Source of the DNA: Naasia lichenicola
GTDB lineage: Bacteria > Actinomycetota > Actinomycetes > Actinomycetales > Microbacteriaceae
Length of the DNA: 64,000 nucleotides
Reading direction: 5' to 3'
Assembly (NCBI RefSeq): GCF_004801885.1
Contig: NZ_SSSM01000004.1
Coordinates: 310,001 to 374,000, forward strand
The notes beneath the pieces are model-generated. The model saw only the letters and a program-made list of their open reading frames with translations. It did no database searches and had not been told where the DNA came from. Shown piece after piece: positions 39,650-51,401 of this stretch (position 1 is the stretch's first letter; each line of letters starts with the position of its first letter). The position numbers and the translations under genes were made by a program.

Positions 39650-40923
39650 GAGGCCGCCCTCTCGCTGTCCTGATGCACCGCATGTCGCGGAAGCTGCAGC
39701 GCAACGGAGGTGCCCCGGCCCGGCTGGGACCAGAGCTTGACCGATCCGCCAAGCGACTCGATGCGCGAGGTGACCGAGTGACGCAGGCCGAGCCGATCGG
39801 GTGCCACGGCCGCGAGATCGAAGCCGCGGCCGTCGTCGACGACGATCACCGAGAACAGATCCGGCGTGGAGCCGACGATCACTTCGGCGGACGTGACACC
39901 CGCGTGGCGGCGCACATTGGCGAGCAGCTGACCCACTGCGAGCCCCACTGCGGTGTCCTCTGCCGGGCCGAGCGTGTCGGCGTCGGCCGCCGCGCCGGTG
40001 ATGGTGACGTCGAGGCCCTGCTGCCTGGCCTGCTCGACGGCCGAGGCGATGCCGGTCGACTGCCACCTGGTGGACGCCTCCGAGTCGGGCGGCATGTCCG
40101 GCTGCATGTGCTCCGAGGCCCAGTTGCGGCCCTCGATCGCGTGCAGGTCGTCCTGCAGACGGCCGAGCATCTGCCCGGACGGCGCTCCGGGGTCGTCGGC
40201 GGCGATCGCGTCGAGGTCGTCGAGGATCGTGTCGTGCACGAACGCGACGGCGCTCAGCTCGAGCTCGCTGCGGGCGGTGTCGATCCGCACGTCCCGCGCG
40301 GCCTGATGGATCGACGGCTGGGCGATGCGTGCGAGACGTTCGGTCCAGCGGGTGATCATGTGCACGAACAGGACGAGGACGAAGGCGACGAGCGGGACGT
40401 AGGCCCGGATCATCGGGGTGCCCGTCACCGTGCCGGCGAGGGACATCGCGACGGCGCCCAGCACGAATCCCCCCGCCGTCAGCGCGAGGGTGAGGCGGAG
40501 GGATGCACTCACGCCACCCACCATGATCAGGGCGACGTGCACCCCGACGATGGCGGCTCGGACAGGCTCGACCCCTCCGAGGCCGCTGCCCTGCATGGCG
40601 GCCGCCGCTGCGAAGAGCGCGACGCCACCCAGCAGCACGTAGGCCGCGGCGACGAGCAGGGTCCTGCGTCGCTCGAGCAGCACGAGCAGCGCGCCGATCG
40701 CCACGATCGCCGCGGGCGCCAGCCAGGCGATCGGCGTCGTCCCGCTCGCCGCGACCACGCTGAGCGCGACGGTGGCCATGAAGAGGCAGACCGCGGCGAT
40801 CGCGTTCTCCCCCCGCGCCACACCGAGGGCGACGATGCGAGGAGCGAGGTGGCCAGGCAAGCCGAGCGACACGTGGATTCCCGATTGACTGATCCGGACC
40901 GAAGCCAGGGGAGGTTCTGCCAT
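39646..40923 (-). CDS. Sensor histidine kinase (NarL-partner type)
   Basis: 425 residues from ATG 40923. Six transmembrane helices in the first 190 residues, such as NAIAAVCLFMATVALSVVAA and VPLVAFVLVLFVHMI, with no long outside sensor domain. The H-box is AVAFVHDTILDDLDAI, then the ATPase domain with N-box VGQLLANVRRHAG, G1 VVDDGRGFD and G2-like SQPGRGTSVALQLP. It is expected to sense a membrane or intramembrane signal. It is the first gene of a four-gene run ending in tdk. Confidence 0.88.
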   Translation of the reverse strand: MAEPPLASVRISQSGIHVSLGLPGHLAPRIVALGVARGENAIAAVCLFMATVALSVVAASGTTPIAWLAPAAIVAIGALLVLLERRRTLLVAAAYVLLGGVALFAAAAAMQGSGLGGVEPVRAAIVGVHVALIMVGGVSASLRLTLALTAGGFVLGAVAMSLAGTVTGTPMIRAYVPLVAFVLVLFVHMITRWTERLARIAQPSIHQAARDVRIDTARSELELSAVAFVHDTILDDLDAIAADDPGAPSGQMLGRLQDDLHAIEGRNWASEHMQPDMPPDSEASTRWQSTGIASAVEQARQQGLDVTITGAAADADTLGPAEDTAVGLAVGQLLANVRRHAGVTSAEVIVGSTPDLFSVIVVDDGRGFDLAAVAPDRLGLRHSVTSRIESLGGSVKLWSQPGRGTSVALQLPRHAVHQDSERAAS

Positions 40924-40986
40924 CCATCCGCGGACGACACCGGCAGCGGAGCCGCCGTACTGATTATCGCTCAGCCCACCGGGTTG

Positions 40987-41009
40987 TGTACCCCAATGCG
41001 CTGTACCCC
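40987..41009 (-). promoter_or_regulatory. GGGGTACA direct repeats upstream of the kinase operon
   Basis: On the minus strand GGGGTACA occurs twice, at 41009-41002 and 40994-40987, 15 bases apart and about 65-85 bases before the kinase start. A direct repeat here could be a regulator site. Inferred from position only. Confidence 0.35.
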
Positions 41010-41020
41010 GAGAATCCTGA

Positions 41021-41038
41021 CGGCCGGCGAGCCGGCCG
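41021..41038 (-). terminator. GC-rich hairpin after the radical SAM gene
   Basis: CGGCCGGC-GA-GCCGGCCG, an 8-bp palindrome whose inner pairs will open to form a small loop. It lies 33 bases downstream of the minus-strand gene end at 41071. No T-run. Confidence 0.35.
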
Positions 41039-41070
41039 GCTCGGCCACCACTCGGACATCGAGCCCGGCC

Positions 41071-42177
41071 TCAGAACAGCGTCAGCGGCTCCACCGCCGC
41101 CGTGCGCGGCAGTCGAGCGTCAGCTGCCCGCCCGCCGGCCTCGCTCCTCGAGCCGACCGTGCGCCAGGTGCCCAGTGGCGCCACTGCTCCAGAGGAGAGC
41201 GCGGTGCCGGTGACCGGATCCAGCTCTCCGGTCCGCAGCCGGTGCTTGTCCAGCAGGGGACGGATCTTCGCGCTCAGCCACTTCCGGTACTCGGCGGGGG
41301 CGTAGGCGCTCGAGCGGTACATGTCGGCGTAGCGCGGGACCAGGTCGGGGTGCGCGCGCTGGAGCCAGCCCATGAACCACTCCTTCGTCCCCGCCTTGAG
41401 GTAGAGCACGCTGTACGAGACGGAGGTGGCTCCGGACTCGGCGATCTCGGCGAGCGCACGGTCCAGGTGCGCGGCGGTGTCGGTGAGATAGGGCAGCACG
41501 GGCATGAGGAAGACCGAGCAGGGCAGCCCTCTGTCGCGCGCGGCCGCCACGGTCGCGAGCCGAGCGGTAGTGCTCGGAGTGCCCGGCTCGATGGACTGCT
41601 GGAGCTCGTCGTCATAGATGGCGATGGACATGGCGAGATCGACGGGCACCCGGGTCGCCGCCTCTGCGAGGAGATCGAGATCTCGGCGCAGCAGGGTGCC
41701 CTTCGTGAGGATGGACAGCGGGGTCCCCGAGTCGGCGAGGGCGGAGATGATGCCCGGCATCAGCGCATAGCGCCCTTCCGAGCGCTGGTACGGGTCGGTG
41801 TTGGTGCCGAGCGCCACCGGATGGCCTCCCCACGAGGCCTTGGCCAGCTCGGTGCGCAGCACCTCGGCGACGTTCACCTTGACGATGACCTGGCTGTCAA
41901 AATCACGGCCGGCGTCGAGGTCGAGATACCTGTGGGTGGGGCGGGCGAAGCAGTAGACGCAGGCATGGCTGCAGCCGCGGTACGGATTGATCGTCCAGCC
42001 GAACGGCATCCGACTGCCACCGGGCACCTTGTTCAGCGCAGACTTCGCCAGGACCTCGTGGAAGGTCATCCCGGCGAACTCGGGCGTACGCACCGACCGC
42101 ACGAGGTTGCTCAGCTTCGCGAGCCCGGGCAGAGCATCGCCCTGCTCGACATCGATCTCCTGGCCCGCCCAACGCAT
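41071..42177 (-). CDS. Rv2578c family radical SAM protein
   Basis: 368 residues from ATG 42177. The [4Fe-4S] cluster motif is CSHACVYC in INPYRGCSHACVYCF. The start MRWAGQEIDVEQGDAL and the AKSALNKVPGGSRMPFGWTI segment fit the actinobacterial Rv2578c/SplB-like group. These proteins are distantly related to spore photoproduct lyase; their substrate is not known. No partner gene is adjacent. The C-terminus is poorly conserved and ends in VEPLTLF. Confidence 0.85.
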   Translation of the reverse strand: MRWAGQEIDVEQGDALPGLAKLSNLVRSVRTPEFAGMTFHEVLAKSALNKVPGGSRMPFGWTINPYRGCSHACVYCFARPTHRYLDLDAGRDFDSQVIVKVNVAEVLRTELAKASWGGHPVALGTNTDPYQRSEGRYALMPGIISALADSGTPLSILTKGTLLRRDLDLLAEAATRVPVDLAMSIAIYDDELQQSIEPGTPSTTARLATVAAARDRGLPCSVFLMPVLPYLTDTAAHLDRALAEIAESGATSVSYSVLYLKAGTKEWFMGWLQRAHPDLVPRYADMYRSSAYAPAEYRKWLSAKIRPLLDKHRLRTGELDPVTGTALSSGAVAPLGTWRTVGSRSEAGGRAADARLPRTAAVEPLTLF

Positions 42178-42236
42178 GGCGACATTCGAACATGCATTCG
42201 AAGAGAATGCAACTCCGAACTCGGGTCGCGCGCCTG

Positions 42237-43715
42237 CTAGGCGGTGAGCTCCAGTGCGGCCGCGGTCTCCTTCTGGATCGCCTGCACCGTGGCGGGAGAG
42301 TCGGACAGCAGGGTGCCGTACGTCGGCACCATCTGCCGGATCTGCGGCTCCCAGCCCGCGATGCGGTCGGGGAAGCAGCGCTTGAGCACATCGAGCATGA
42401 TCGGCACGGCGGTGGACGCCCCCGGCGAGGCGCCGAGCAGACCGGCGATCGACCCGTCTGCGGAGGCGATGACTTCGGTGCCGAACTGCAGCACACCGCC
42501 CTTCGCCTTGTCGGGCTTGATCACCTGGGCGCGCTGCCCGGCGGTGATGAGCCGCCAGTCGGCGGGGTCGGCGTCGGGGAAGAACTCCTTGAGGCTGTCG
42601 AACTTCTTGGCTTTCGAGGCCATCAGCTCGCCGACGAGGTAGCGCACGAGGGAGAAGTTGTCCTTCGCGACGGCGAGCAGCGGCACGATGTTGTGCGGCT
42701 TGATCGAGCCGAACAGGTCGAGCAGCGAGCCGTTCTTGAGGAACTTGGGGCTGAACCCGGCGTAGGGGCCGAACATGAGGGAGGCGGAGTCGTCCACGAT
42801 GCGGGTGTCGAGGTGCGGCACCGACATGGGAGGAGCACCCACCGAGGCCTTGCCGTAGACCTTCGCCTTGTGCTGCGCGACGACCTTGGGGTCGTCGGTG
42901 CGCAGGAACTGACCGCTGATCGGAAAGACCCCGTAGCCACGGGCCTCCTTGATCCGGGACTTCTGGAGCATCTTGAGCGCCCAGCCGCCCGCGCCGACGA
43001 AGACGAAGCGAGCCGTGACCTCATGCGGCGTCTGACCGACGAGCTGCTTGACCTTCAGCCGCCACAGGCCGTCGCGGGTGCGACGGAGGCTGCGGACCTC
43101 GTGGTCGAGCTCCAGCTCGGCCCCGTTCTCGGTCAGCTTGGCCATGAGCTCGCGGGTGAGCGCGCCGAAGTCGACGTCGGTGCCCGCGACGATCCGGGTG
43201 GCGGCGATCGGCTCGTCCTTCGCCCGACCGAGCACCAGCAGCGGGGCCCAGCGATGGATGACGACAGGATCCTCGCTGTACTCCATGCCCGCGAAGAGCG
43301 GGTGGTCCTTGAGCGCGTCGAAGCGCCGCCGGAGATAGTCGACGTTTCCCGCGCCGCGGACGAACGTCATGTGCGGCGTGGAGTTGATGAAGTCGGACGC
43401 CTTCTCCAGGTGCGAGGCGCCCACCAGGAACGACCAGAACTCGCGCGTCAGCTGGAACTGCTCGTTGACCTTCACCGCGCTGGTGATGTCGATGGTACCG
43501 TCGGCCTTCTCCGGCGTGTAGTTGAGCTCGCAGAAGGCGGCGTGACCGGTTCCCGCGTTGTTCCAGGGGTTGCTGCTCTCCCCCGCGACCTCGCCGAGGC
43601 GCTCGTAGATGCGGATCTTCCAGGTGGGCTCGAGCCTCTGGAGCAGGGTGCCGAGCGTTGCGCTCATGATCCCCCCGCCGATGAGGACGACGTCGATCGG
43701 ATCCGCAGCAGACAT
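42237..43715 (-). CDS. mqo: Malate:quinone oxidoreductase
   Basis: 492 residues from ATG 43715. FAD-binding N-terminus [19 protein letters not shown], then the family motifs [20 protein letters not shown] (split over residues 46-66) and [15 protein letters not shown]. It oxidises malate to oxaloacetate and passes electrons to quinone at the membrane, replacing or aiding malate dehydrogenase. Length is normal. Single gene on the minus strand. Confidence 0.96.
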   Translation of the reverse strand: MSAADPIDVVLIGGGIMSATLGTLLQRLEPTWKIRIYERLGEVAGESSNPWNNAGTGHAAFCELNYTPEKADGTIDITSAVKVNEQFQLTREFWSFLVGASHLEKASDFINSTPHMTFVRGAGNVDYLRRRFDALKDHPLFAGMEYSEDPVVIHRWAPLLVLGRAKDEPIAATRIVAGTDVDFGALTRELMAKLTENGAELELDHEVRSLRRTRDGLWRLKVKQLVGQTPHEVTARFVFVGAGGWALKMLQKSRIKEARGYGVFPISGQFLRTDDPKVVAQHKAKVYGKASVGAPPMSVPHLDTRIVDDSASLMFGPYAGFSPKFLKNGSLLDLFGSIKPHNIVPLLAVAKDNFSLVRYLVGELMASKAKKFDSLKEFFPDADPADWRLITAGQRAQVIKPDKAKGGVLQFGTEVIASADGSIAGLLGASPGASTAVPIMLDVLKRCFPDRIAGWEPQIRQMVPTYGTLLSDSPATVQAIQKETAAALELTA

Positions 43716-43799
43716 GCCGTCCAGTTTACGGCCGCGCCCCCGCGAGTCCGTCTGATGAAGGTCCAGTGAGGGCGGGATTGCGATCGAGTTTGCCGGCCG

Positions 43800-44504
43800 T
43801 TAAAGATCGAGCTTCTTGAGCTCTGCGTCCATCCGCACGGCCATCGCGGCGTAGCCCGCGTCGTTCGGGTGCAGGCCGTCCGCGGCCATCCACTCGGGGT
43901 GCCCGGCGATCCACGTCGATGCACCCGGGATGTAGTCGGCGTCGATGTCGGCGGCGGCGGCCTTCACCCAGTCGATGACGGTCAAGATCGATTCGGGACG
44001 GTCGTCGAGGTACCAGAACGGCTCGACCACGATGAAGCGGGCGTCCGGAAGCGCCGACTTGAGCTGAGCGAAGTCGGCATCGATGGCGTCGTGGATCTCA
44101 TCGGCGGCGCGGTCGTACGAGAAGGCGTCGTTGAGCCCCATCGTGATGAACACGATGTCCGGCTGATCGGCGATGATCAGGGCCGGCTCGTCCACCCCGA
44201 ACGCGTCGCGGTTGTTGACGAACCCGAGGCCGTTGACGCTCGGGTTGAACTCCTGCCAGCCGCGTTCGGCGCAGATCACCGTGGACCAGCGCCTGTCCGC
44301 CGAGCTCGCACCCGTGCCGAGTGTGTACGAGTCGCCGTAGAAGGCGACCCTCTCCCCCGTCGCGGTTCCCGTCCCCGTCGTCGCGTCGCTTCCGGTCACT
44401 GCACTCCCCTGATTCGCCAGCCGCGCGCTCACGGCGATCGCCCCGACCACCAGGAGGACGACGACGACGATCGCGATGGTCACGATTCGCCCGGTCCTCG
44501 ACAT
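43800..44504 (-). CDS. SGNH/GDSL hydrolase, membrane-anchored or secreted
   Basis: 234 residues from ATG 44504. The N-terminal helix IVTIAIVVVVLLVVGAIAVS is an uncleaved anchor or signal. Block I is FYGDSYTLGTG (Ser nucleophile), block III GLNDAF (Asn), block V ADGLHPNDAGY (Asp and His). It should be an extracellular esterase, perhaps for cell-wall or exopolysaccharide acyl groups; the substrate is not given by sequence. A family A repeat separates it from asd. Confidence 0.87.
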   Translation of the reverse strand: MSRTGRIVTIAIVVVVLLVVGAIAVSARLANQGSAVTGSDATTGTGTATGERVAFYGDSYTLGTGASSADRRWSTVICAERGWQEFNPSVNGLGFVNNRDAFGVDEPALIIADQPDIVFITMGLNDAFSYDRAADEIHDAIDADFAQLKSALPDARFIVVEPFWYLDDRPESILTVIDWVKAAAADIDADYIPGASTWIAGHPEWMAADGLHPNDAGYAAMAVRMDAELKKLDL

Positions 44505-44566
44505 CCGCTCAGTCTGTCGGACGCTCCTGAACGCTCGGGTTCGGACATGGACCATCGGTCGCACAG

Positions 44567-44624
44567 CGAACTGCCCAGTTCTGTCACCTGAAACGCGATT
44601 CAGGTGGCAGAACTGGGCGACTCG
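44567..44624. repeat. Family A intergenic palindromic repeat, copy 3
   Basis: CGAACTGCCCAGTTCTGTC at the left and GGCAGAACTGGGCGACTCG at the right, with inner arms CACCTGAA and TTCAGGTG also pairing. It lies 9 bases downstream of the asd stop (minus strand) and upstream of the SGNH gene. Confidence 0.85.
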
Positions 44625-44632
44625 CGGCGACG

Positions 44633-47048
<2,416 letters not shown>

Positions 47049-47139
47049 TGCGACTCCTGGGGATTGGCCCCCGCGATTCTAGTAGGTCACGAATTGAGCG
47101 GATTTCCGGCTCTCCGTGCGGACCGAACTCGTCTACCGG

Positions 47140-47739
47140 CTAATGCTCGACGAGACGACGGCCCTCGAACGCGCGGCCGAGGGTGACCTCGTCGGCGTAT
47201 TCGAGGTCGCCGCCGACGGGGAGGCCCGAAGCCAGTCGGCTGACCTTGAGCTCGATGGTGCGCAGCAGTCGGGACAGGTAGGTCGCCGTCGCCTCCCCTT
47301 CGAGGTTGGGGTCGGTGGCCAGGATGACCTCGTCCACGGTGCCGTCGGCGAGGCGCGCGAGCAGCTCGCGGATGCGCAGATCGTCGGGGCCGACGCCGTC
47401 GATGGGGCTGATCGCACCGCCGAGCACGTGGTAGAGGCCACGGAACTCACGGGTGCGCTCGATCGCGACCACGTCCTTGGCCTCCTCGACGACGCAGATG
47501 AGGTTGCGGACCCGACGCGGATCGCGGCAGATGTTGCAGCGGTCCTGATCGGAGACGTTGCCGCACTCGACGCAGAAGCGCACCTTCTCGCGCACCTCGA
47601 GGAGGATCTCGCCGAGCCGCTTCACATCGAAGGTCTCGGTCTGCACGATGTGGAACGCGATCCGCTGAGCGGACTTCGGGCCGATCCCAGGCAGTCGGCC
47701 GAGCTCGTCGATCAGCTCCTGGACGATTCCCTCATACAT
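47140..47739 (-). CDS. recR: Recombination mediator protein RecR
   Basis: 199 residues from ATG 47739. Helix-hairpin-helix [18 protein letters not shown], four-cysteine zinc motif [16 protein letters not shown], Toprim domain with [14 protein letters not shown] and [13 protein letters not shown]. It works with RecO/RecF to load RecA. It begins three bases after the dnaX stop, an operon arrangement found in most bacteria, although the small YbaB gene usually between them is missing. Confidence 0.96.
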   Translation of the reverse strand: MYEGIVQELIDELGRLPGIGPKSAQRIAFHIVQTETFDVKRLGEILLEVREKVRFCVECGNVSDQDRCNICRDPRRVRNLICVVEEAKDVVAIERTREFRGLYHVLGGAISPIDGVGPDDLRIRELLARLADGTVDEVILATDPNLEGEATATYLSRLLRTIELKVSRLASGLPVGGDLEYADEVTLGRAFEGRRLVEH

Positions 47740-47742
47740 GGC

Positions 47743-49824
47743 TCAGTCCCCCGATCGCGGCGAGGCTCGGGGCGGCAGCGGCGCCTCTTCGACGAAGGTG
47801 GCGCCGAGGATCTCGCGCACGACGGATTCGCCGTATCGCGCCTTCTGGAAGCTCTCGTCGTGCGCCGATGAGGCGGGGGCGCCCGGCATCGAGCGCGCGG
47901 GCGCTGCGACCGCGGCGGCGGCTGGCGCGTCGACACGGGCGAGGAACTTCACCCGCGTGCCGATCACGTCGAGGATCGCCTGCCGGAGGATCTCGCTGAC
48001 GCCCTCGCCTGCCGTCTGCTGCTGGCGGAACCCGGCGACGTCGTTCTCGCTGATGAAGCCGAGGGTCAGCACATCGTCACGGAGCGCGATGGGGGTGGCG
48101 GTGTAGGCGACCGTCCACGCGCTGATCTTGGCCTTGCGCACGGCGTCGAGCACCTGCGGCCAGGCGTCCTGCACGAGCTGGATCGTGAGCACCGCCGGCG
48201 GGGCCGGAGGAGCTGAATCCGCAGCGCGTGCGGAAGCCTCCTCGGCCGCCGCTTGCCCGGGGGCCGCGTTTCCCAGGGCTGCGTTCCCTAAGAACTCGGG
48301 CATGGGCGGCTCATCGAACGACGGCTCGGGGATGTCGTCAGCGGGCGCACCGCGTACGACGGCGGGTGCGGCGGGCGGGGTCACCCCGGCACCGCCCGGC
48401 ACGGCGACATCCCAGCCGGGCTCGGAGACGGGAGCGACATTCACGCGTTCGGGCTCGCGTCGAGCGGGAGTGGAGGCTGGTGTCGACGCAGGAGCGGGCG
48501 TGACGACTGCGGGCGCGGCCGCGGCGGGCACATCGGCGGGCCGCTCACGTGTGGGCACGGTCGGCGGCGCGGAGCGCTGCGGCGGGGTCGACACCGCGCG
48601 GGCGATGGGCGCGGGCGCCTCGGACAGCACAGGTGCACCGCCCTGCACGCCGACGCGTCGTTCGAGGCGTTCGACGCGGGCGAGGGCGCCTCGCTCCGTC
48701 TCATCGGACTTGGGCACCATGATCCGGGCGATCATCAGCTCGAGGTGCAGACGGGGCGACGTGGCCCCTGTCATCTCGGTCAGGGCGGCATTGACGATGT
48801 CGGCGGCGCGCGAGAGCTCAGCGGAGCCGAAGTGCGCCGCCTGCCCGCGGAAGGAGGCGATCTGCTCCTCGGGCACTCCGCGCAGCACCGATCCGGCGGA
48901 CTCGCCGGTTGCCGCGACCACGATCAGGTCGCGGAGCCGCTCGAGGAGGTCCTCGACGAACCGGCGCGGATCCTGGCCCGTCTGGATGACCCGATCGACA
49001 GCGCCGAAGGCAGCGGACGCATCGCGACCGCCTATCGCCGTGACGACCTCGTCGAGCAGCGCGCCGTGGGTGTAGCCGAGCAGGGCCACCGCGCGTTCGT
49101 ACTCGACGGTTGTGGTGCCCGAATCGGACTCGCGGTCGGAGCCGGCGATCAGCTGATCGAGGAGGGAGAGGGTGTCGCGCACCGAGCCGCCGCCCGCGCG
49201 GACGACGAGCGGAAGGACGCCCGCAGCGACGGTGACCGCCTCCTGGTCGCAGAGCTGCTGCAGGTACTCGAGCATCTGAGCCGGGGGGACGAGCCGGAAT
49301 GGATAGTGGTGGGTGCGCGACCGGATGGTGCCGATGACCTTCTCGGGCTCGGTCGTCGCGAAGATGAACTTGATGTGCTCGGGCGGCTCCTCGACGATCT
49401 TCAGCAGCGCATTGAAGCCCTGCGGCGTCACCATGTGCGCCTCGTCAAGGATGAAGATCTTGTAGCGATCGCGAGCCGGAGCGAACACGGCGCGCTCTCG
49501 GAGATCACGGGCATCGTCGACGCCGTTGTGACTGGCCGCGTCGATCTCGACGACGTCGAGCGATCCGCCGCCGTCGCGCCCCAGCTCGACGCAGCTCGGG
49601 CAGACGCCGCACGGGACATCGGTCGGGCCCTCGGCACAGTTGAGGCAGCGCGCGAGGATGCGTGCGGAGGTGGTCTTGCCGCACCCGCGAGGACCGCTGA
49701 ACAGGTAGGCGTGATTGACCCGGTCCGTGCGCAGCGCGGTGCGCAGCGGATCGGTGACCTGGCTCTGTCCGATGAGCTCCCCGAACGTCTCTGGACGATA
49801 GCGACGGTAGAGGGCGGTGACCAC
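47743..49824 (-). CDS. dnaX: DNA polymerase III subunits gamma/tau
   Basis: 693 residues from GTG 49824, giving VVTALYRRYRPETFGELIGQ, the family start. Walker A GPRGCGKTTSAR (about 45), four zinc cysteines in the CLNC...CGVCPSC stretch, Walker B FILDEAHMV and the SRC-like ALLKIVEEPPEH. A long Pro/Ala/Thr-rich linker (about residues 440-590) leads to the tau-type C-terminal domain. It organises the clamp loader with HolB. I see no A-run slippery site that would produce a short gamma form. Confidence 0.94.
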   Translation of the reverse strand: MVTALYRRYRPETFGELIGQSQVTDPLRTALRTDRVNHAYLFSGPRGCGKTTSARILARCLNCAEGPTDVPCGVCPSCVELGRDGGGSLDVVEIDAASHNGVDDARDLRERAVFAPARDRYKIFILDEAHMVTPQGFNALLKIVEEPPEHIKFIFATTEPEKVIGTIRSRTHHYPFRLVPPAQMLEYLQQLCDQEAVTVAAGVLPLVVRAGGGSVRDTLSLLDQLIAGSDRESDSGTTTVEYERAVALLGYTHGALLDEVVTAIGGRDASAAFGAVDRVIQTGQDPRRFVEDLLERLRDLIVVAATGESAGSVLRGVPEEQIASFRGQAAHFGSAELSRAADIVNAALTEMTGATSPRLHLELMIARIMVPKSDETERGALARVERLERRVGVQGGAPVLSEAPAPIARAVSTPPQRSAPPTVPTRERPADVPAAAAPAVVTPAPASTPASTPARREPERVNVAPVSEPGWDVAVPGGAGVTPPAAPAVVRGAPADDIPEPSFDEPPMPEFLGNAALGNAAPGQAAAEEASARAADSAPPAPPAVLTIQLVQDAWPQVLDAVRKAKISAWTVAYTATPIALRDDVLTLGFISENDVAGFRQQQTAGEGVSEILRQAILDVIGTRVKFLARVDAPAAAAVAAPARSMPGAPASSAHDESFQKARYGESVVREILGATFVEEAPLPPRASPRSGD

Positions 49825-50171
49825 CCGACAAGAGTACCCACGGCCTCCGACGTCGCTGCCGCTGTCGGCATGCGCACCGGGTCGCCTGCGATTCGGACGA
49901 CCGCTGGCCCGCCCGCGGGTGGGCTGTACCCCGGCAGGGTCCGACGTCTGACCCCCATCCGCTCTCCAGATCCGCAGATCACAGCGGCAGACTCGGGTCG
50001 CATGTCCCCCATCCGCGTCGCGCCCGCCGAGGGGGCACTCTCCCTGGGGATTACGGGGGCATGCACCCGAGGCGCACACTCGTCCTGCGGGCCCGAGAGG
50101 AGCCCGAGGTCAGCACCCCCTATCGAGCACCGGACCGAACTACCAGCACCCCCGGAAATGGCAAGGCGAAC
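49825..50171. other. 347-base intergenic region upstream of dnaX and the 106-residue gene
   Basis: Divergent genes border it, so two promoters are expected. It is C-rich with several G/C tracts. The frame of the downstream gene is open back to 50061, so that gene may begin earlier. No tRNA, strong hairpin or family A/B repeat was found. Confidence 0.5.
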
Positions 50172-50492
50172 GTGGACATCTCAGTGCAAGCGATGCAGGA
50201 TGCGTGGCGATACCGCGCCGCTCTGCGCCGGCGCGTGGTGCTGCGCGACCGCCCGTCGCCCTCCGAGACGCTGTGGCGGATGACCCCAGACCCGACTCCT
50301 ATCGCGTCCGTGGCCGAGCTCCTCCCCGTCGAGGTGCACGTCTCCACGATCCCTGCGCACACCGTGCCCGACCACTTCGAGGCGAGCGACTTCGCTCAGC
50401 CGTCCATCATCGCGGCCGAGCTGGTGCGATCCGTCGCGCTCGCCTGCGCCCAGCGGCTGTCCTCGCGTCCGGCGGTCTCGCTCGTCGCCTAA
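50172..50492 (+). CDS. Hypothetical protein, 106 residues
   Basis: From GTG 50172 (VDISVQAMQDAW), with AAGGCG six bases upstream. Hydrophilic and basic in the first part (RYRAALRRRVVLRDRP), then VAELLPVEVHVSTIPAHTV and a helical end with IIAAELVRSVALACAQRL. No domain recognised and no signal peptide. A strong terminator about 10 bases after the stop supports a real transcript. An earlier ATG at 50061 would add 37 residues of repeat-poor, low-likelihood sequence. Confidence 0.5.
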   Translation: MDISVQAMQDAWRYRAALRRRVVLRDRPSPSETLWRMTPDPTPIASVAELLPVEVHVSTIPAHTVPDHFEASDFAQPSIIAAELVRSVALACAQRLSSRPAVSLVA

Positions 50493-50501
50493 AGATCCTG
50501 T

Positions 50502-50542
50502 AAACGACGAAAGGCCGCCCATGGGGCGGCCTTTCGTCGTTT
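50502..50542. terminator. Strong bidirectional intrinsic terminator
   Basis: 18-bp stem: AAACGACGAAAGGCCGCC (50502-50519) pairs with GGCGGCCTTTCGTCGTTT (50525-50542), loop of five, then TT. It serves the 106-residue gene on the plus strand and tRNA-Ser on the minus strand, four bases from the tRNA. Confidence 0.92.
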
Positions 50543-50545
50543 TTG

Positions 50546-50630
50546 CGGAGGATGGGGGATTCGAACCCCCGAGGCTGTTACACCAACACGCTTTCCAAGC
50601 GTGCGCCATAGGCCACTAGGCGAATCCTCC
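50546..50630 (-). tRNA. tRNA-Ser (anticodon GGA)
   Basis: 85-base class II tRNA on the minus strand: acceptor GGAGGAT with ATCCTCC, anticodon stem CACGC/GCGTG with loop TTGGAAA, a long variable arm, and T-arm GGGGG-TTCGAAT-CCCCC. Discriminator G, as required for tRNA-Ser. It reads UCC and UCU. Confidence 0.95.
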
Positions 50631-50723
50631 TGAGTGCGCACCGATGCGGAGTTCCAGACCACGGAGACTGAGAATCGGCGTGCGAGCCAGAAAGCATCCT
50701 ACCTGCAAGCTAAGATCGTTTCC

Positions 50724-50812
50724 GGCTCCCCGCGTGGCGCCATCCAGGCCAACTCCCCCAGGGCGGAAACGCAGCAAGGGTAACCGGGCTCTGGCGGGTG
50801 CGCGGGGGGTCC
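50724..50812 (+). ncRNA. ffs: Signal recognition particle RNA (4.5S type)
   Basis: The SRP domain IV loop is clear: GGGCGGAAACGCAGCAAGGG followed by TAACC, with the GGAA tetraloop-like asymmetry and the AGCA side. GGCTCCCCGCG at the 5' end pairs with CGCGGGGGGTCC at the 3' end. The RNA binds Ffh to target membrane proteins. Location beside tRNA-Ser and dnaX is the usual actinobacterial arrangement. Ends are placed to within a few bases. Confidence 0.9.
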
Positions 50813-50879
50813 TTTCTCGTTAGGGGCTGACCCCTCGAACTTCTGGGCGGATGCGCGAGGCGGCGAGTACCCTTCCGGC

Positions 50880-51311
50880 ATGACCGCGCGGATCGCCAAC
50901 GTCTCCATCCACGCCGAGGACCCCGACGCGCTCGCCCGGTTCTGGTCCGGCGTGATGGGCTACCCCGAACGGCACGGCTGGCCCGCCGATGAAGAAGCCG
51001 AGCTGCGCGCCGCCGGCCTGTCCGACGAGGACATCTCCGCGCGCGCCGAAGCCTGGGACGGGGATTCCCACCACCAGCGCTTCTACTTCACCCGCTACAC
51101 CCACGAGCGCCGGCAGCGGAACCGGATGCACATCGACATCACCCCCTTCGAGGACAGCCGCGCGACCCGCGCCGAGCTCGAGGCCGAACGCGACCGACTG
51201 ATCGCCCTCGGCGCCACGCTCGAGAAGGAGCTCACCGAGCCGTGGGGGCCCTACGAGGAGTACGCGATCATGATGCGCGACCCCGAGGGCAACGAGTTCT
51301 GCCTCCAGTAG
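50880..51311 (+). CDS. VOC family protein (glyoxalase/bleomycin resistance fold)
   Basis: 143 residues from ATG 50880. Two beta-alpha-beta-beta-beta modules: the first starts IANVSIHAEDPDALARFWSG (typical glyoxalase N-terminus), the second ends with YAIMMRDPEGNEFCLQ, the family's usual C-terminus. NRMHIDITPFEDSRATRAEL carries a likely metal His. The enzyme type cannot be told. Single gene after the SRP RNA. Confidence 0.85.
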   Translation: MTARIANVSIHAEDPDALARFWSGVMGYPERHGWPADEEAELRAAGLSDEDISARAEAWDGDSHHQRFYFTRYTHERRQRNRMHIDITPFEDSRATRAELEAERDRLIALGATLEKELTEPWGPYEEYAIMMRDPEGNEFCLQ

Positions 51312-51401
51312 CTCCCGTCGGCCTGCGACTGGCCTCTCTAGTGGGGATATCGAGCTCGGGATCACCCACGTAGCCTGGGGGCAACCGGGGGGTCATCTCG
51401 C

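Noticed and set aside
47743-49824. Programmed frameshift producing gamma subunit in dnaX
   Set aside because: No A-rich slippery heptamer or nearby stop in the shifted frame stands out; the full-length frame is intact.
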